Of a DNA stretch of 64,000 nt, positions 17,896 to 27,165 are shown piece after piece. The translations under genes and the position numbers were made by a program. The notes beneath the pieces are model-generated. The model did no database searches, was not told where the DNA came from, and worked only from the letters and a program-made list of their open reading frames with translations. Positions within the stretch are counted from its first letter, which is position 1. Every line of letters starts with the position of its first letter. Source of the DNA: Verrucomicrobium sp. BvORR106 (GTDB lineage: Bacteria; Verrucomicrobiota; Verrucomicrobiia; Verrucomicrobiales; Verrucomicrobiaceae); the NCBI RefSeq assembly GCF_000739655.1, contig NZ_BATR01000164.1, forward strand, positions 124,001 through 188,000, read 5' to 3'.

Positions 17896-18936
17896 TCAAG
17901 AGATAAGCGCGTCCACCGCCTGAAGCACCGCCCGGGTGGGGATCGCGGCCATTTCACCCCCTTTAGCCTTGGGTTTGAACACTTTTTGAGGCAAATCACC
18001 CTCTGGCGTGAGCACCACGGAGCGCTCATGACGGGCGCGCCAGTGGAAGGGATTGGTGGGACCAAACAGGGCAACTTGGGGCCGATGCTGGAGCGCGGCG
18101 AGATGCATGGCCATGCTGTCCACCCCCACGATCATCTGGCTTCCAGCAATGAGGGCCGCCATTTCCATGAGGGAGCAGGCCCCCGTGAGATCCACGACGG
18201 GGGTGTGCAGGGCGGTCTTCAAACGCTCCAGATGGTGCCGCTCCAACCCGTCCCCCGAACCGGTCAACAACACGTGCAGGCCGTGACGGTCATGCAAATG
18301 CGCCGCTACCTCAGCCCAGCGATCATCCAGCCAGAACTTCTCCTCCCGGGCGGTTCCAGGATGGATGATGGCGTAGCGGGCATCACGATGCACCCCCAAG
18401 CTGGCCAGGCGGCTCCGCATGTCATCCCGCAGCGCATGCGCCGTGACCAAGGCCGGCCCCGGATCGGGATGGGTCGCCGGGTCAGGGGCATGCTCGCCCA
18501 GCTGGCCGAGGAGCTCATTGACCAGGGCCAGATGAAAATCCACTGTGTGCAGATCCCTCACCGACGCCTCGCTCAAATGGGTGTAGGCCATGCGGCGAAG
18601 ACGCCTCCCGGCAAACTTCGCATAGCCGAGCCGATGCACCGCCCGTGACAACTGGACAATCAAGGCTGCGCGATCAGTCCCGGTGAAATCCAACACCGCT
18701 TCCCACTCCCCAGCCAGGGCAGAGCCCCAAGTTTCAAGATTGGCTCTCCCCGCGCGATAGGGAATGATTCTGTCCACCCCAGGCACACACTCAGCCAGTG
18801 CGGTCACCTGCGTGGGCACCAGCAGCACAATTTCCGCATCGGGCCGGGCTGCCCGCAATGCCTGCACAGCGGGCGCGGTGAGGATGAAGTCACCGATGCG
18901 CTTGAGCTGAATCAAAAGATATCGTGCGGAAGACAT
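17896..18936 (-). CDS. Glycosyltransferase family 9 (heptosyltransferase-like)
   Basis: A 346-residue GT-B enzyme. It opens with LLIQLKRIGDFILTAPAVQALR, the standard first strand and loop of family 9 with the conserved GD, and ends with the donor-site block LTGACSLMEMAALIAGS...VGVDSMAMHLAAL and ALFGPTNP. Family members add heptose or other sugars to the inner core of lipopolysaccharide from ADP- or UDP-sugars at the inner membrane. It is 68 bp upstream of the MsbA-like exporter gene and likely cotranscribed. Confidence 0.9.
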   Translation of the reverse strand: MSSARYLLIQLKRIGDFILTAPAVQALRAARPDAEIVLLVPTQVTALAECVPGVDRIIPYRAGRANLETWGSALAGEWEAVLDFTGTDRAALIVQLSRAVHRLGYAKFAGRRLRRMAYTHLSEASVRDLHTVDFHLALVNELLGQLGEHAPDPATHPDPGPALVTAHALRDDMRSRLASLGVHRDARYAIIHPGTAREEKFWLDDRWAEVAAHLHDRHGLHVLLTGSGDGLERHHLERLKTALHTPVVDLTGACSLMEMAALIAGSQMIVGVDSMAMHLAALQHRPQVALFGPTNPFHWRARHERSVVLTPEGDLPQKVFKPKAKGGEMAAIPTRAVLQAVDALIS

Positions 18937-19157
18937 GTGAGCGCGTGGCGAAGGCGCAATGCACCATAGAAGCGGGTTGGGAGAATTTCAGTTTCTACTT
19001 TCAAGTTTTGCGGACCAAACCGGGGTTTCCCGATTCCCTGTTCCTCGCTCCATCCCCCGACCGCCGGGGTGGCGGGCTCCAGCTTTTTTGACCACCGGGA
19101 ACCCGAAATGACTCAACCAGAAGTCATTCAGTTGCCCTTCGCCCGGCAGCGCAGGGT

Positions 19158-19883
19158 TCAGCGCCGGATTTCTCCTGCGATCTCCTCGGTGTGGACAAAC
19201 GCCTTCACCACATCAGGCGGCAGCGCCGTGTCCGCGGCGAGAGATCGTGGAACGGTCATCGTGGAATTGATCACGCGAGTTGCCCGCGAGTCAGGAGCCA
19301 GAATGCGAGCCCCGTGAAGTACGCCGGGCGTATGGCAAGGATCACCCGGAGCGGTCGAGCAGTTGTTCACCACGACCACCCGCGGCTGAAGTTCCTGCCA
19401 GTCTCTCAGGAGGGTGAGATGACCCTCCAGCAACTCAGCCTGACCTGACATCATGGGATTGTGCGCGGCCAGAAACTTCTGTGGCGTGAGCCCCAAGTCT
19501 GCGGCACAACGCGAGTAGTCAGCTATCTGAAACTCGCTGGGCACCGTGGTCGGCTCATACCCCAGCATCAGGAATGAGCGAACGGGCGCCCCGTCAAGAT
19601 GGAGCCTCGTGGTGTTCTGTTGGTCAAACCGCCCCATGGAGACGTACTCCAGCGGGTCCCCAAACCGACGCTCGTACAGGTTTGAAAGCGCCTCCTTCAG
19701 TGCGACCATCAGACCGCGTAGCGTCACTGAGCCAGTGGACTGGGGAAATGCCACCACGCAAAAGCCTGGTTCATGGAAATCGCCCCTGAAGACCCGGTCT
19801 GCCACGGCCCGTGCGACTTCCGGAGTGATGGAAGCCGTTTCCAAGTCGATCCAGCAGCGAGATGACGAAAGGGGCGTGTTCAC
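19158..19883 (-). CDS. Unknown protein, possible 2-oxoglutarate/Fe(II) oxygenase fold
   Basis: A 241-residue protein starting at a GTG, 2 bp after the stop codon of the adenosyltransferase gene, so the pair is almost certainly cotranscribed and coupled. It contains RLHLDGAPVRSF, an HxD of the sort that binds iron in the double-stranded beta-helix oxygenases. A later GVLHGARI and then RATRVIN could supply the distal histidine and the arginine that holds 2-oxoglutarate. The assignment rests on motif spacing alone. It could equally be a conserved unknown family that takes part in cofactor handling. Confidence 0.6.
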   Translation of the reverse strand: MNTPLSSSRCWIDLETASITPEVARAVADRVFRGDFHEPGFCVVAFPQSTGSVTLRGLMVALKEALSNLYERRFGDPLEYVSMGRFDQQNTTRLHLDGAPVRSFLMLGYEPTTVPSEFQIADYSRCAADLGLTPQKFLAAHNPMMSGQAELLEGHLTLLRDWQELQPRVVVVNNCSTAPGDPCHTPGVLHGARILAPDSRATRVINSTMTVPRSLAADTALPPDVVKAFVHTEEIAGEIRR

Positions 19884-19885
19884 GC

Positions 19886-20455
19886 TTAACCCGCGGCGGC
19901 GGCCTCTGCACCGCTGGTGCCTTTTTCTTCAACTCGCGCGATCAGCCACAGGACATCAGAGAGGCGGTTCAAGTAGCGGACAATCTCCGCATTCGGCACC
20001 GCCTCTGGGGTCCCTTCCAGCAGTACCAGACAACGTTCTGCTCGTCGGCAAACGGTCCGGGCCACATCGGCATGCGCGCCGCCCAGCGACCCTGCCGCCC
20101 CTGGCAGCGCCCACCCATGAAACTTGAGAGCGCCCGCCATTTCCAGATCACTCACCAGCGCGTCCAGATAGTCCACGGAATCTGCATTCACCCGCTGTGG
20201 GTGGCTCGCCGCATAGCGCTCCTCCTCACCAGGCGGCGTGGCCAGCTCTCCCATTAGGGAAATCAAAGTGAGCTGCACCTTGTGCACCTCCCGCGTCGCA
20301 TAGTCCGTCTTGCCCGTCACCCGCAGCAACCCCAGCGCGGCGTTCAGCTCATCCACACACCCGATGGCATCAATGCGCGGATAGCTCTTTTTAACACGAC
20401 ATCCAAACAGGAGGTCGGTTTCACCGGAGTCTCCACGGCGGGTGGTGATGGACAT
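19886..20455 (-). CDS. Cob(I)alamin adenosyltransferase, PduO type
   Basis: A 189-residue enzyme that transfers the adenosyl group of ATP to cob(I)alamin to make coenzyme B12. Diagnostic features are the N-terminal TRRGDSGETD (ATP loop), RIDAIGCVDELNAALG, the RRAERCLV helix and YLNRLSDVLWLIAR near the C-terminus. I chose the ATG at 20455 because it begins directly before the TRRGD motif. The extra upstream frame would cross the palindrome-bearing spacer. No B12-dependent enzyme or other cobalamin gene is in the window. Confidence 0.92.
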   Translation of the reverse strand: MSITTRRGDSGETDLLFGCRVKKSYPRIDAIGCVDELNAALGLLRVTGKTDYATREVHKVQLTLISLMGELATPPGEEERYAASHPQRVNADSVDYLDALVSDLEMAGALKFHGWALPGAAGSLGGAHADVARTVCRRAERCLVLLEGTPEAVPNAEIVRYLNRLSDVLWLIARVEEKGTSGAEAAAAG

Positions 20456-20515
20456 GGGGCAGGAAGGTTGAGGTGAGGATGCTTGGACTCCCCAAGTGAT
20501 ACTGCTTCCTATGCG

Positions 20516-20581
20516 AGGGACAAGGGAAAAGGGAAGAGGCAAAAGCCAGCCCTTATCCCTCTTCCCTTTCCCCTTGACCCT
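20516..20581 (-). repeat. Long palindrome after the DUF1501 gene
   Basis: Two purine/pyrimidine-rich arms (20516-20539 and 20558-20581) form a stem of about 24 bp with one mismatch and one position that is G-U on the minus-strand RNA, around an 18-nt loop. It begins 6 bp after the DUF1501 stop codon. There is no T-run beyond it, so it may end or protect the upstream operon's mRNA by structure alone, or be a dispersed palindromic repeat. Confidence 0.65.
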
Positions 20582-20586
20582 GAGCC

Positions 20587-22008
20587 TTAAGCCAACACCT
20601 CCCGAATCACCCGGCCATGCACATCCGTGAGCCGGTAGTCGCGGCCGCCGAAGCGGTAGCGGAGTTTTTCATGATCGAATCCGGCGAGGTGGAGCACGGT
20701 GGCCCAGAGGTCGTACACGCTGGTGACGTTTTCCACGGCGTGGTAGCCGAGTTCATCCGTGGCACCGTAGATGGTGCCGCCTTTGACCCCGCCGCCGGCC
20801 AGCCAGATGCTGAAGCCGTAAGGGTTGTGATCCCGGCCATCGCTGCCTTGGGAGAAGGGTGTGCGGCCAAACTCACCTGCCCAGATGATGAGCGTCTCTT
20901 CGAACAGCCCCCGGGATTTAAGATCCTTGATGAGACCGGCCAGTGGCTGGTCCACCTGATAGCCCATCGCCCCGTGGCCTTCAAAGATCTTGCCGTGCTG
21001 ATCCCAAGGATTGGCAGCGTTGCCCGCACCAATGCCTTTGTTGAGGCAGGTGAGCTCAATGAACCTCACCCCGCGCTCCACCAGACGGCGGGCAAGAAGG
21101 CACTGCTTGGCATACCCGGCTTTTTCCTTGTCGGCGGAGTCGAGTCCGTACAGCTTTTTTGTCGCTTCGGACTCATCGGAAAGGTCGCACAGTCCGGGCA
21201 CCGCACTCTGCATGCGATAGGCCATCTCATAGTTGCGGATGGCGGCCTCGACCTGCGCGTCCTGCTGGGTCGTTTCCAAGAACCGATGATCCAGCTTGCT
21301 GATCAGCCCCAGACGGCGGCGCTGGGCAGCATCAAGCTCCCGCGGCTTGACGTTGCTGAGGGGCTCGTCGGCATCAGGATTGATGAAGGAAGCCTGGTTC
21401 ACCGCAGGCAGGAAGCCGCTGCCAAACAGGCCCACCCCACCGTGGGGCACATTGCCATGGCTGAGGACCACAAACCCCGGCAGGTCGTTGGCTTCACTGC
21501 CCAGCCCGTAGGTGAACCATGCGCCGGCACTGGGAAATCCGCTGAAGGGCTGGGTGCAATGAAAGAAGTAGTTGCCTTGGGCGTGCTCGTTCACCTTGCT
21601 GGTCATGGAGCGAATCACCGCCAGATCGTCCGCACACTCCCCGATGCAGGGGAACATGCTGCTCACCGGGATGCCGCTCTGGCCGTAGCGTTTGAACTCA
21701 AACGGGCTGGCCATGATGTTCCCGTTGTTGTTGAACATCGTGGGCTTCACCGGCACCGGCATGGGCTGGCCATGCCGCTTGGCGAGCTCCGGCTTCGGAT
21801 CAAAGGAGTCCACATGCGAGACCCCGCCGCTCATGTAGGCAAAGATGATGCTCTTCACCTTGGGCCGATAGCCAGAAGGACGGGCAGCAAAGGGATCCGC
21901 CAGCCCTGCGTAACTGCGTTCCGCCATGAGCGCCGAAAGAGCCGTCATGCCAAACCCCGTGGAGGCACGGGCGAGCATCTGGCGTCGGGAGAAGAGTTGT
22001 GGGGACAT
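20587..22008 (-). CDS. DUF1501 domain protein
   Basis: A 473-residue member of the DUF1501 family, which is distantly related to the alkaline phosphatase/sulfatase fold and very common in Planctomycetes and Verrucomicrobiota. The N-terminus [10 protein letters not shown] with a following hydrophobic stretch suggests Tat export. Family blocks include [18 protein letters not shown] near residue 55, [22 protein letters not shown] and the C-terminal [27 protein letters not shown]. Such genes almost always follow a DUF1549/DUF1553 gene, as here. The reaction is unknown. Confidence 0.92.
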   Translation of the reverse strand: MSPQLFSRRQMLARASTGFGMTALSALMAERSYAGLADPFAARPSGYRPKVKSIIFAYMSGGVSHVDSFDPKPELAKRHGQPMPVPVKPTMFNNNGNIMASPFEFKRYGQSGIPVSSMFPCIGECADDLAVIRSMTSKVNEHAQGNYFFHCTQPFSGFPSAGAWFTYGLGSEANDLPGFVVLSHGNVPHGGVGLFGSGFLPAVNQASFINPDADEPLSNVKPRELDAAQRRRLGLISKLDHRFLETTQQDAQVEAAIRNYEMAYRMQSAVPGLCDLSDESEATKKLYGLDSADKEKAGYAKQCLLARRLVERGVRFIELTCLNKGIGAGNAANPWDQHGKIFEGHGAMGYQVDQPLAGLIKDLKSRGLFEETLIIWAGEFGRTPFSQGSDGRDHNPYGFSIWLAGGGVKGGTIYGATDELGYHAVENVTSVYDLWATVLHLAGFDHEKLRYRFGGRDYRLTDVHGRVIREVLA

Positions 22009-22033
22009 CAGGGGTTAGAGGAGATGAGGGTTA

Positions 22034-22061
22034 AACCACAGAGGCACAGAGAACACAGAGG
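22034..22061. repeat. ACAGAG-type interspersed repeat
   Basis: Three ACAGAG units at roughly 9-10 base spacing (within AACCACAGAGGCACAGAG and its continuation) lie in the 71-bp gap between two genes of the operon. From memory this resembles a short repeat seen between genes in many unrelated environmental bacteria. Its role is not known. Confidence 0.5.
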
Positions 22062-22079
22062 AATGAATGATTTGCCGTG

Positions 22080-25000
22080 CTATCTCAGATAAATGAACTC
22101 CTTCAGAGCGAACACCGCCTGCAAGTAGTCCTTCCACACCGCTTCAGTGTCCTCTCCAGCGAAGTAATCTTTGGCCACCTGCTGTTCCTCTGGCGTAGGG
22201 GGTCTGCCGAGAGCGGTCGCGTAAACGGTCGCCACCTTGGCTTCAAGCGTTGCTCCGGCTTCGGGACGGGCCATCTGACGGGACCAGACGAGGGCCAGAT
22301 CAATGACGAAGCGGTCGTTCATCATGGTCAGGCTCTGAGCGGGGATGTTGGTGGCATCGCGCTGACCGCGCGTGGTGGTGGGCTTGGGCCGGTCAAACAC
22401 CTCCAGGAAGGCATGGGGAGCGGTGCGGCGCTCGCGCAGGTAGAGGCTGCGACGCTTTTGGGCATCGCCCACCGGCTCGCCGTAAAGGGTTTCACTCAAT
22501 GCTCCGGAAACGCGGAGCATGGCATCGCGGATCATTTCCGCCTCCAGACGACGAACCCTGGCGCGGCTGAACCACTGATTGGCGGCGTCTCGTTTCACGG
22601 TTTCCGCCGGGGCCTCGCTGCTCTGCTGCCAGGTCTGCGAGGCGAGGAGGAAGCGGATCATCTGTTTGACCGATCCGCCCTCTTCCTCGAACCGTGTCGC
22701 CAGATAGTCCAGAAGTTCCGGATGAGTCGGCTTGTCGCCGAGGCGGCCAAAGTTGTCCACCGTCCCCACGAGCCCCTGGCCGAAGAGCCAGTACCAGATG
22801 CGATTGACCATGACACGGTCCAGCAGCGGGTTCTCCTGGTTGGTCATGGCGGCGGCGAGTTGCCGACGACCGCTCCCCTGATCTTCGCAATTAGCACCTC
22901 CCAGGGCGCTCAGGAAACCACGGTGCACCAGGTCTGACGGCTTAAGGTGATCTCCACGAACCATCAAGGGGGCGTTGTAACCATCTGCCTCTACCGGCCC
23001 GGGAGCCCGCTGAGGAACGGGCACCTCCGCCTCCAGCTTGCGATACTGCCGCACCAGCTCCGCCAGTTTGGGGGAAGAGTCAGCCGTCACCGGCACCAGG
23101 CCACGACGAACGAAGTCATTCAGATAGGCCAGCTGCTCGGGACTGATGCGCCCCTCCTTCCAGGCGACGACGGCGTCTGCCAGAGACTTGCCCATGAGCT
23201 GAGCCAGCCCACGAGCATCGGCGGGAGCGGGGCTCCCTAAGATGCCCGTCAAAGCCAGGGGCAACTCCCGGGGCGGATCATTCACGCCCGGTTTGTTGAG
23301 GACGATTCCCGCCACGCCGAACCATGAACGGCCGTCATACTCTTTTGGCTTCTGCCCTTTTTTGGGAGCCTGAGTGGAAGGAGGTTGCGGGCGGGTGGAG
23401 TCATCCCTTGTGCCGAGTTCCACGTACGCCTGCGCCCCTTTCCGGTAGCTGGTGTCCAGTTTCAACCAGCGCAGGGGCTCCGCTGCCGGGCGATACTGCG
23501 GGTAGGTGTTATTGTTTCCTAGAGGGTAGTTGTCCACCATGACGCGAACACCTCCCCCTTCGTCACCCGTGAGCTGCAGGCTGAGGGCCTCAGTATCCAT
23601 CTTGAAGAAGGGAGACACCAGCAGGCCCGCGTGGCGGGCGGACAAGAGGGAACTATACACCCCGGCAGGCAGCAACCCATCCACCACTGCATTCCCATCG
23701 GCCTGAACCATGAACTCCCCTGCACGCGCAGGCTGGGGCGGCAGGCCCGTCCCTTTGCGGAACCAGCGGGAGTAGTCCTCCCCTTTGGACACATCCCAGA
23801 GGGTGGTGAAATTCTCCGCATTGAAACGACGACGCTCATCCAGATCCCGCGACCAGGTGGCCGCGAAGTCGCCCCACACCTTGCTGAACGACTTCCCCTG
23901 GCGGTCCTTCAGCTTTGCCCAGGGATAGAGGGCATCGCTCGCATTCTTCGCCGCACTGGAGAGCGCATCCCTCCAGGCATTGCGGGTGGGATTCTCTTCA
24001 TCCTCCTTCTCTGCAAGCTTGAGGGCCTTTGTAAGCCTCTCGAACTCCGACTTCTCCCTATCCGACATGGCTGCCAGAAGTTCCTGCTCTGGCACGGCAA
24101 CGGTGCCCACTTGGAAAGAGGCAGCCACTTCTGCGGGAGACAAAGCCCGATCATAGAGGCGGGCTTCCTCGATCTCCCCAGCCAGCAGCGCGTTCCCACC
24201 GCCCAGATGTCTTCGCCCCAACAGAAGATGGGCACCGCCGGGACCATAGGTTTGAATCTCCTCTTCGGACTGATAGGGCTGGCCGTAGGGCACGCCGTTG
24301 CGATAGATGGCCACCACATTGTCCGCACTGTAGGTGATCGCGATGTGCACGAACTGGTCCTTGGGCGTCATCTCCACAGGACCGCCCACATCCTTGGTGC
24401 GACGGTGAAAGTCACTTCCCGAGATCCATTCCCGGGGCTCTTTCTCACCGAAGACGATCCCATCAAACACATCCCCTCTTTCGGACTCAATCGACACCAC
24501 TCCTCCGCCCCGCTGTTCGGTGTTGTCGAGCCGGACCCAGGCCTCCAGCGTCCTTGCCCGAATCGCCTTCCCCAGCGGGGCCGTTCTGACATAGGCGTCC
24601 TGCCCATTGAGCACGAGCCGACCGTTGCGCACCACTGCGCCGCCCACCAGTTCTCCATCCAGTCCGCCCATCTGGTCGCGGGCATCCCCTTCAAAGTTCC
24701 AACAGGCCATCGGGTCCGAGACTCGGGCATCCTTCACCACGCTCCCTTTTCGTGCCAGGGCGACGGCGCGGGCTCGTGATCTCAGATCCGCGAGCGACGC
24801 CTCCATTTCTCCTCGAACTCCAGCATTGCCTTCCAGACCAGCCGGATTGAGCAACTGGGCCGGCAGCGTCTCTGCCGACTTCAGCCACAGTCCCGCCAGC
24901 TCAGCCTTGATCTGGCCCTTCAGCCGGGTCAGCTCCTCGCGGTGCACATCGAGCTTGGCAGGAGGATCCAGCACCACCTGCGCCGGGCGTGTGCTGGCGA

Positions 25001-26153
25001 GGATGCCGTACAGAGCGTAAAAGTCTTTCTGGCTGATGGCATCAAACTTGTGATCGTGGCAGCGTGCACAACTCACGGTCAATCCCAGGAACGTCTTGGA
25101 GAGCACATCGATCTGGTTGTCCACCGTCTTCACCTGCTCATCCAGGGAGTCCACTGGCTGGAAGCCGTGCTCCATGAGCCGGAGATTGGCGGATCCCAGC
25201 AGGGCCTCGTTCACCCCCAGCGCTTCATTCCAGCGGGGTTTCAGGAGATCACCCGCAATGTGCTCCTGCACGAACTGGCGGTAGGGCAGGTCGGAGTTGA
25301 AGGCACGAACGAGATAGTCCCGGTACATCCAGGCACCCGGAATGGCCGGATCCCCCTCACTGCCATGGGTCTCGGCATAGCGCATGAGATCCATCCAGTG
25401 ACGCGCCCAGGTTTCACCAAAGGTGGGGAGTTCCAGGTAATAATCAACCAGCCGGCCCCAGGCATCCGGCGAGGTGTCAGCCAGAAACTTCTCCACCTCC
25501 TCAGCCTTGGGAGGCAGACCCGTCAGGGCAAAGCTGAGCCGACGGATCAGCAGATGGCGGTCCGCGCTCGGCGCAGGCTGCAGCCCCTGCTCTGCCAGCC
25601 GGGCCTGGATGAAGCGGTCCACCGGATGCTCGGCCGTGCCGCTCGGCGGCACCACATTGTGGTTCACCGGCTGAAGGCTCCACCACTGCTTGCGCAGGGC
25701 AAAGATCTGGTCCCACGACACCGGTTGCGCCCCTTCCGCCACCGCAGGCTTGTCGCGAGGATCTGGCGCGCCCATGTTCACCCACTCCACAAAGTGTTTG
25801 AGGGCAGACGCATCCAGCTTGGCACCGTCTTTGGGCATGTGCAGGTCGGGATCCTTGTGGGTGTGCGCCAGCGTCTGAATCAAGAGGCTGTTTTGAGCAT
25901 CACCGGGAATCAACGACGGGCCGTTCTCGCCGCCCTTGAGAAGACCGTCCCGTGAATCCACCACCAGCCCGCCCTTCTTCTTGCTGCCGGCGTGGCAGTC
26001 ATAGCATTCCGCCACCAGCACCGGGCGAATGTGCGCTTCAAAATAGTCGCGCCCTTCCGGGGTGATCTCGGCAGCCCGGGCAGAGCCAACACCCAGCAAG
26101 TTGGGAAGAGAGGTCGCCAGAAGGACGGAGGCGATGGAAGTGACCTTGTTCAT
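22080..26153 (-). CDS. Cytochrome-type DUF1549/DUF1553 protein with LamG-like domain
   Basis: A 1357-residue exported protein. After a signal peptide (residues 1-28) comes the Planctomycete cytochrome domain with CYDCH at residues 50-54. DUF1549 follows and ends in a second CxxCH, CARCHDHKFD, near residue 360. Residues about 480-660 form a concanavalin/LamG-like domain (SIESERGDVFDGIV, GEIEEARLYDRALSPAEVAAS) that may bind a polysaccharide. DUF1553 occupies the C-terminal part (LLDRVMVNRIWYWLFGQGLV, PHAFLEVFDRPKP). The start at 26153 begins the signal peptide. It lies 29 bp after the IclR gene and 71 bp before the DUF1501 gene, so the three probably form one operon of carbohydrate or sulfated-glycan oxidation. 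Confidence 0.93.
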   Translation of the reverse strand: MNKVTSIASVLLATSLPNLLGVGSARAAEITPEGRDYFEAHIRPVLVAECYDCHAGSKKKGGLVVDSRDGLLKGGENGPSLIPGDAQNSLLIQTLAHTHKDPDLHMPKDGAKLDASALKHFVEWVNMGAPDPRDKPAVAEGAQPVSWDQIFALRKQWWSLQPVNHNVVPPSGTAEHPVDRFIQARLAEQGLQPAPSADRHLLIRRLSFALTGLPPKAEEVEKFLADTSPDAWGRLVDYYLELPTFGETWARHWMDLMRYAETHGSEGDPAIPGAWMYRDYLVRAFNSDLPYRQFVQEHIAGDLLKPRWNEALGVNEALLGSANLRLMEHGFQPVDSLDEQVKTVDNQIDVLSKTFLGLTVSCARCHDHKFDAISQKDFYALYGILASTRPAQVVLDPPAKLDVHREELTRLKGQIKAELAGLWLKSAETLPAQLLNPAGLEGNAGVRGEMEASLADLRSRARAVALARKGSVVKDARVSDPMACWNFEGDARDQMGGLDGELVGGAVVRNGRLVLNGQDAYVRTAPLGKAIRARTLEAWVRLDNTEQRGGGVVSIESERGDVFDGIVFGEKEPREWISGSDFHRRTKDVGGPVEMTPKDQFVHIAITYSADNVVAIYRNGVPYGQPYQSEEEIQTYGPGGAHLLLGRRHLGGGNALLAGEIEEARLYDRALSPAEVAASFQVGTVAVPEQELLAAMSDREKSEFERLTKALKLAEKEDEENPTRNAWRDALSSAAKNASDALYPWAKLKDRQGKSFSKVWGDFAATWSRDLDERRRFNAENFTTLWDVSKGEDYSRWFRKGTGLPPQPARAGEFMVQADGNAVVDGLLPAGVYSSLLSARHAGLLVSPFFKMDTEALSLQLTGDEGGGVRVMVDNYPLGNNNTYPQYRPAAEPLRWLKLDTSYRKGAQAYVELGTRDDSTRPQPPSTQAPKKGQKPKEYDGRSWFGVAGIVLNKPGVNDPPRELPLALTGILGSPAPADARGLAQLMGKSLADAVVAWKEGRISPEQLAYLNDFVRRGLVPVTADSSPKLAELVRQYRKLEAEVPVPQRAPGPVEADGYNAPLMVRGDHLKPSDLVHRGFLSALGGANCEDQGSGRRQLAAAMTNQENPLLDRVMVNRIWYWLFGQGLVGTVDNFGRLGDKPTHPELLDYLATRFEEEGGSVKQMIRFLLASQTWQQSSEAPAETVKRDAANQWFSRARVRRLEAEMIRDAMLRVSGALSETLYGEPVGDAQKRRSLYLRERRTAPHAFLEVFDRPKPTTTRGQRDATNIPAQSLTMMNDRFVIDLALVWSRQMARPEAGATLEAKVATVYATALGRPPTPEEQQVAKDYFAGEDTEAVWKDYLQAVFALKEFIYLR

Positions 26154-26182
26154 GGTTCTCCAGGTGAAGTACAGACTCCGGC

Positions 26183-27025
26183 TCAACCGAAATAGTTCAG
26201 TGCCGCCTCACGGGCGGCCTCCATCATGACGGCTCCAAACTCTGCGAACCGATGCGCGGGAATTCGGGCGGAAGGGCCTGCAATCGTAATCGCAGCCACC
26301 GGGTAACCATGGCGGTCCTTCACCGATGCCGCCACGCAGTGGATGCCTTCGAAATGCTCCCCCTCGTCCACCGCATAGCCTGCTGACTGAATTCTCCGGC
26401 ACTCATCCTGGAGCCCCTTCTTGGTGGTGATACTGCGAACTGTGTGCCTCTCGAGTTTCAGTTCCTGGATGATCTTTGCCTGCTCCCCCGTCGGGAGACT
26501 CGCCAGCAGGGCCTTGCCGGGCGCGCAACAGTGCAAGGGCGGGCGGGAGCCGAGATCTACGATGTACTTGAACGGATGCGTGGAGGGCAACTGCTCCACC
26601 ATGACGCTCTCGCTTCCGGCCAGACAACACAACTGCACCGTCTCACCCGTACGGCGAAGCACCTCACGCATCGGGGCCATACAGCACTCCACCAAGGCCC
26701 GCCCCTCGTGCTTGGGCTGGGCGAGCAGGAGCAGCTTTCGCGTCAAACTGAAGCGACGCGACGGCTCCTCTCGCCGCACATAGCCGGACTCTTCCAGGAC
26801 TCCGGTCAGACGGAAAATGGAGGCGGGAGAGAGACTGAGCGCGCTGCTAAGTTCTGAGAGCGTGGCCCCTTCCTCCCGGCAGGCCAGAAACTCCAGAATG
26901 TTCAGCCCCCGTTGCAGCGCAGGAGCTTGAGATTCTGATCCTGCCGGCTCAAGGGCAGAAACTTCCTCCGACCCGCGAGTGGAGGAGCGGGAGGCTGCTG
27001 GGGTAGAGCGGGTTCCGTTTTTCAT
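26183..27025 (-). CDS. IclR family transcriptional regulator
   Basis: A 280-residue regulator with a winged helix-turn-helix at about residues 35-95 (GLNILEFLACREEGATLSELSSALSLSPASIFR) and the C-terminal effector domain, ending PVAAITIAGPSARIPAHR. The first 30 residues are a serine-rich disordered extension. It heads the probable operon with the cytochrome-type protein and DUF1501 genes and so is likely its local regulator, possibly sensing a degradation product of the substrate. It is divergent from the AlkB-like gene. Confidence 0.92.
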   Translation of the reverse strand: MKNGTRSTPAASRSSTRGSEEVSALEPAGSESQAPALQRGLNILEFLACREEGATLSELSSALSLSPASIFRLTGVLEESGYVRREEPSRRFSLTRKLLLLAQPKHEGRALVECCMAPMREVLRRTGETVQLCCLAGSESVMVEQLPSTHPFKYIVDLGSRPPLHCCAPGKALLASLPTGEQAKIIQELKLERHTVRSITTKKGLQDECRRIQSAGYAVDEGEHFEGIHCVAASVKDRHGYPVAAITIAGPSARIPAHRFAEFGAVMMEAAREAALNYFG

Positions 27026-27165
27026 AGACGTAAATCATTACGCAGATGAAAAACCGATCTTTCAAGCTTAAAACTCCTCAATCAAATGGACCCAGGTTCG
27101 CTTTGATCCCCGGCGGCAGCGTGGCATCTTGTATTCCCCTACAAAAAAACACCCCTGCAATTGCC

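Noticed and set aside
19061-19089. CCGCC/GGCGG hairpin followed by six T on the plus strand, resembling a terminator
   Set aside because: No plus-strand gene precedes it, since the flanking genes run on the minus strand. The nearby AATGACT/AGTCATT repeat (19107-19128) also lacks a T-run on that strand.
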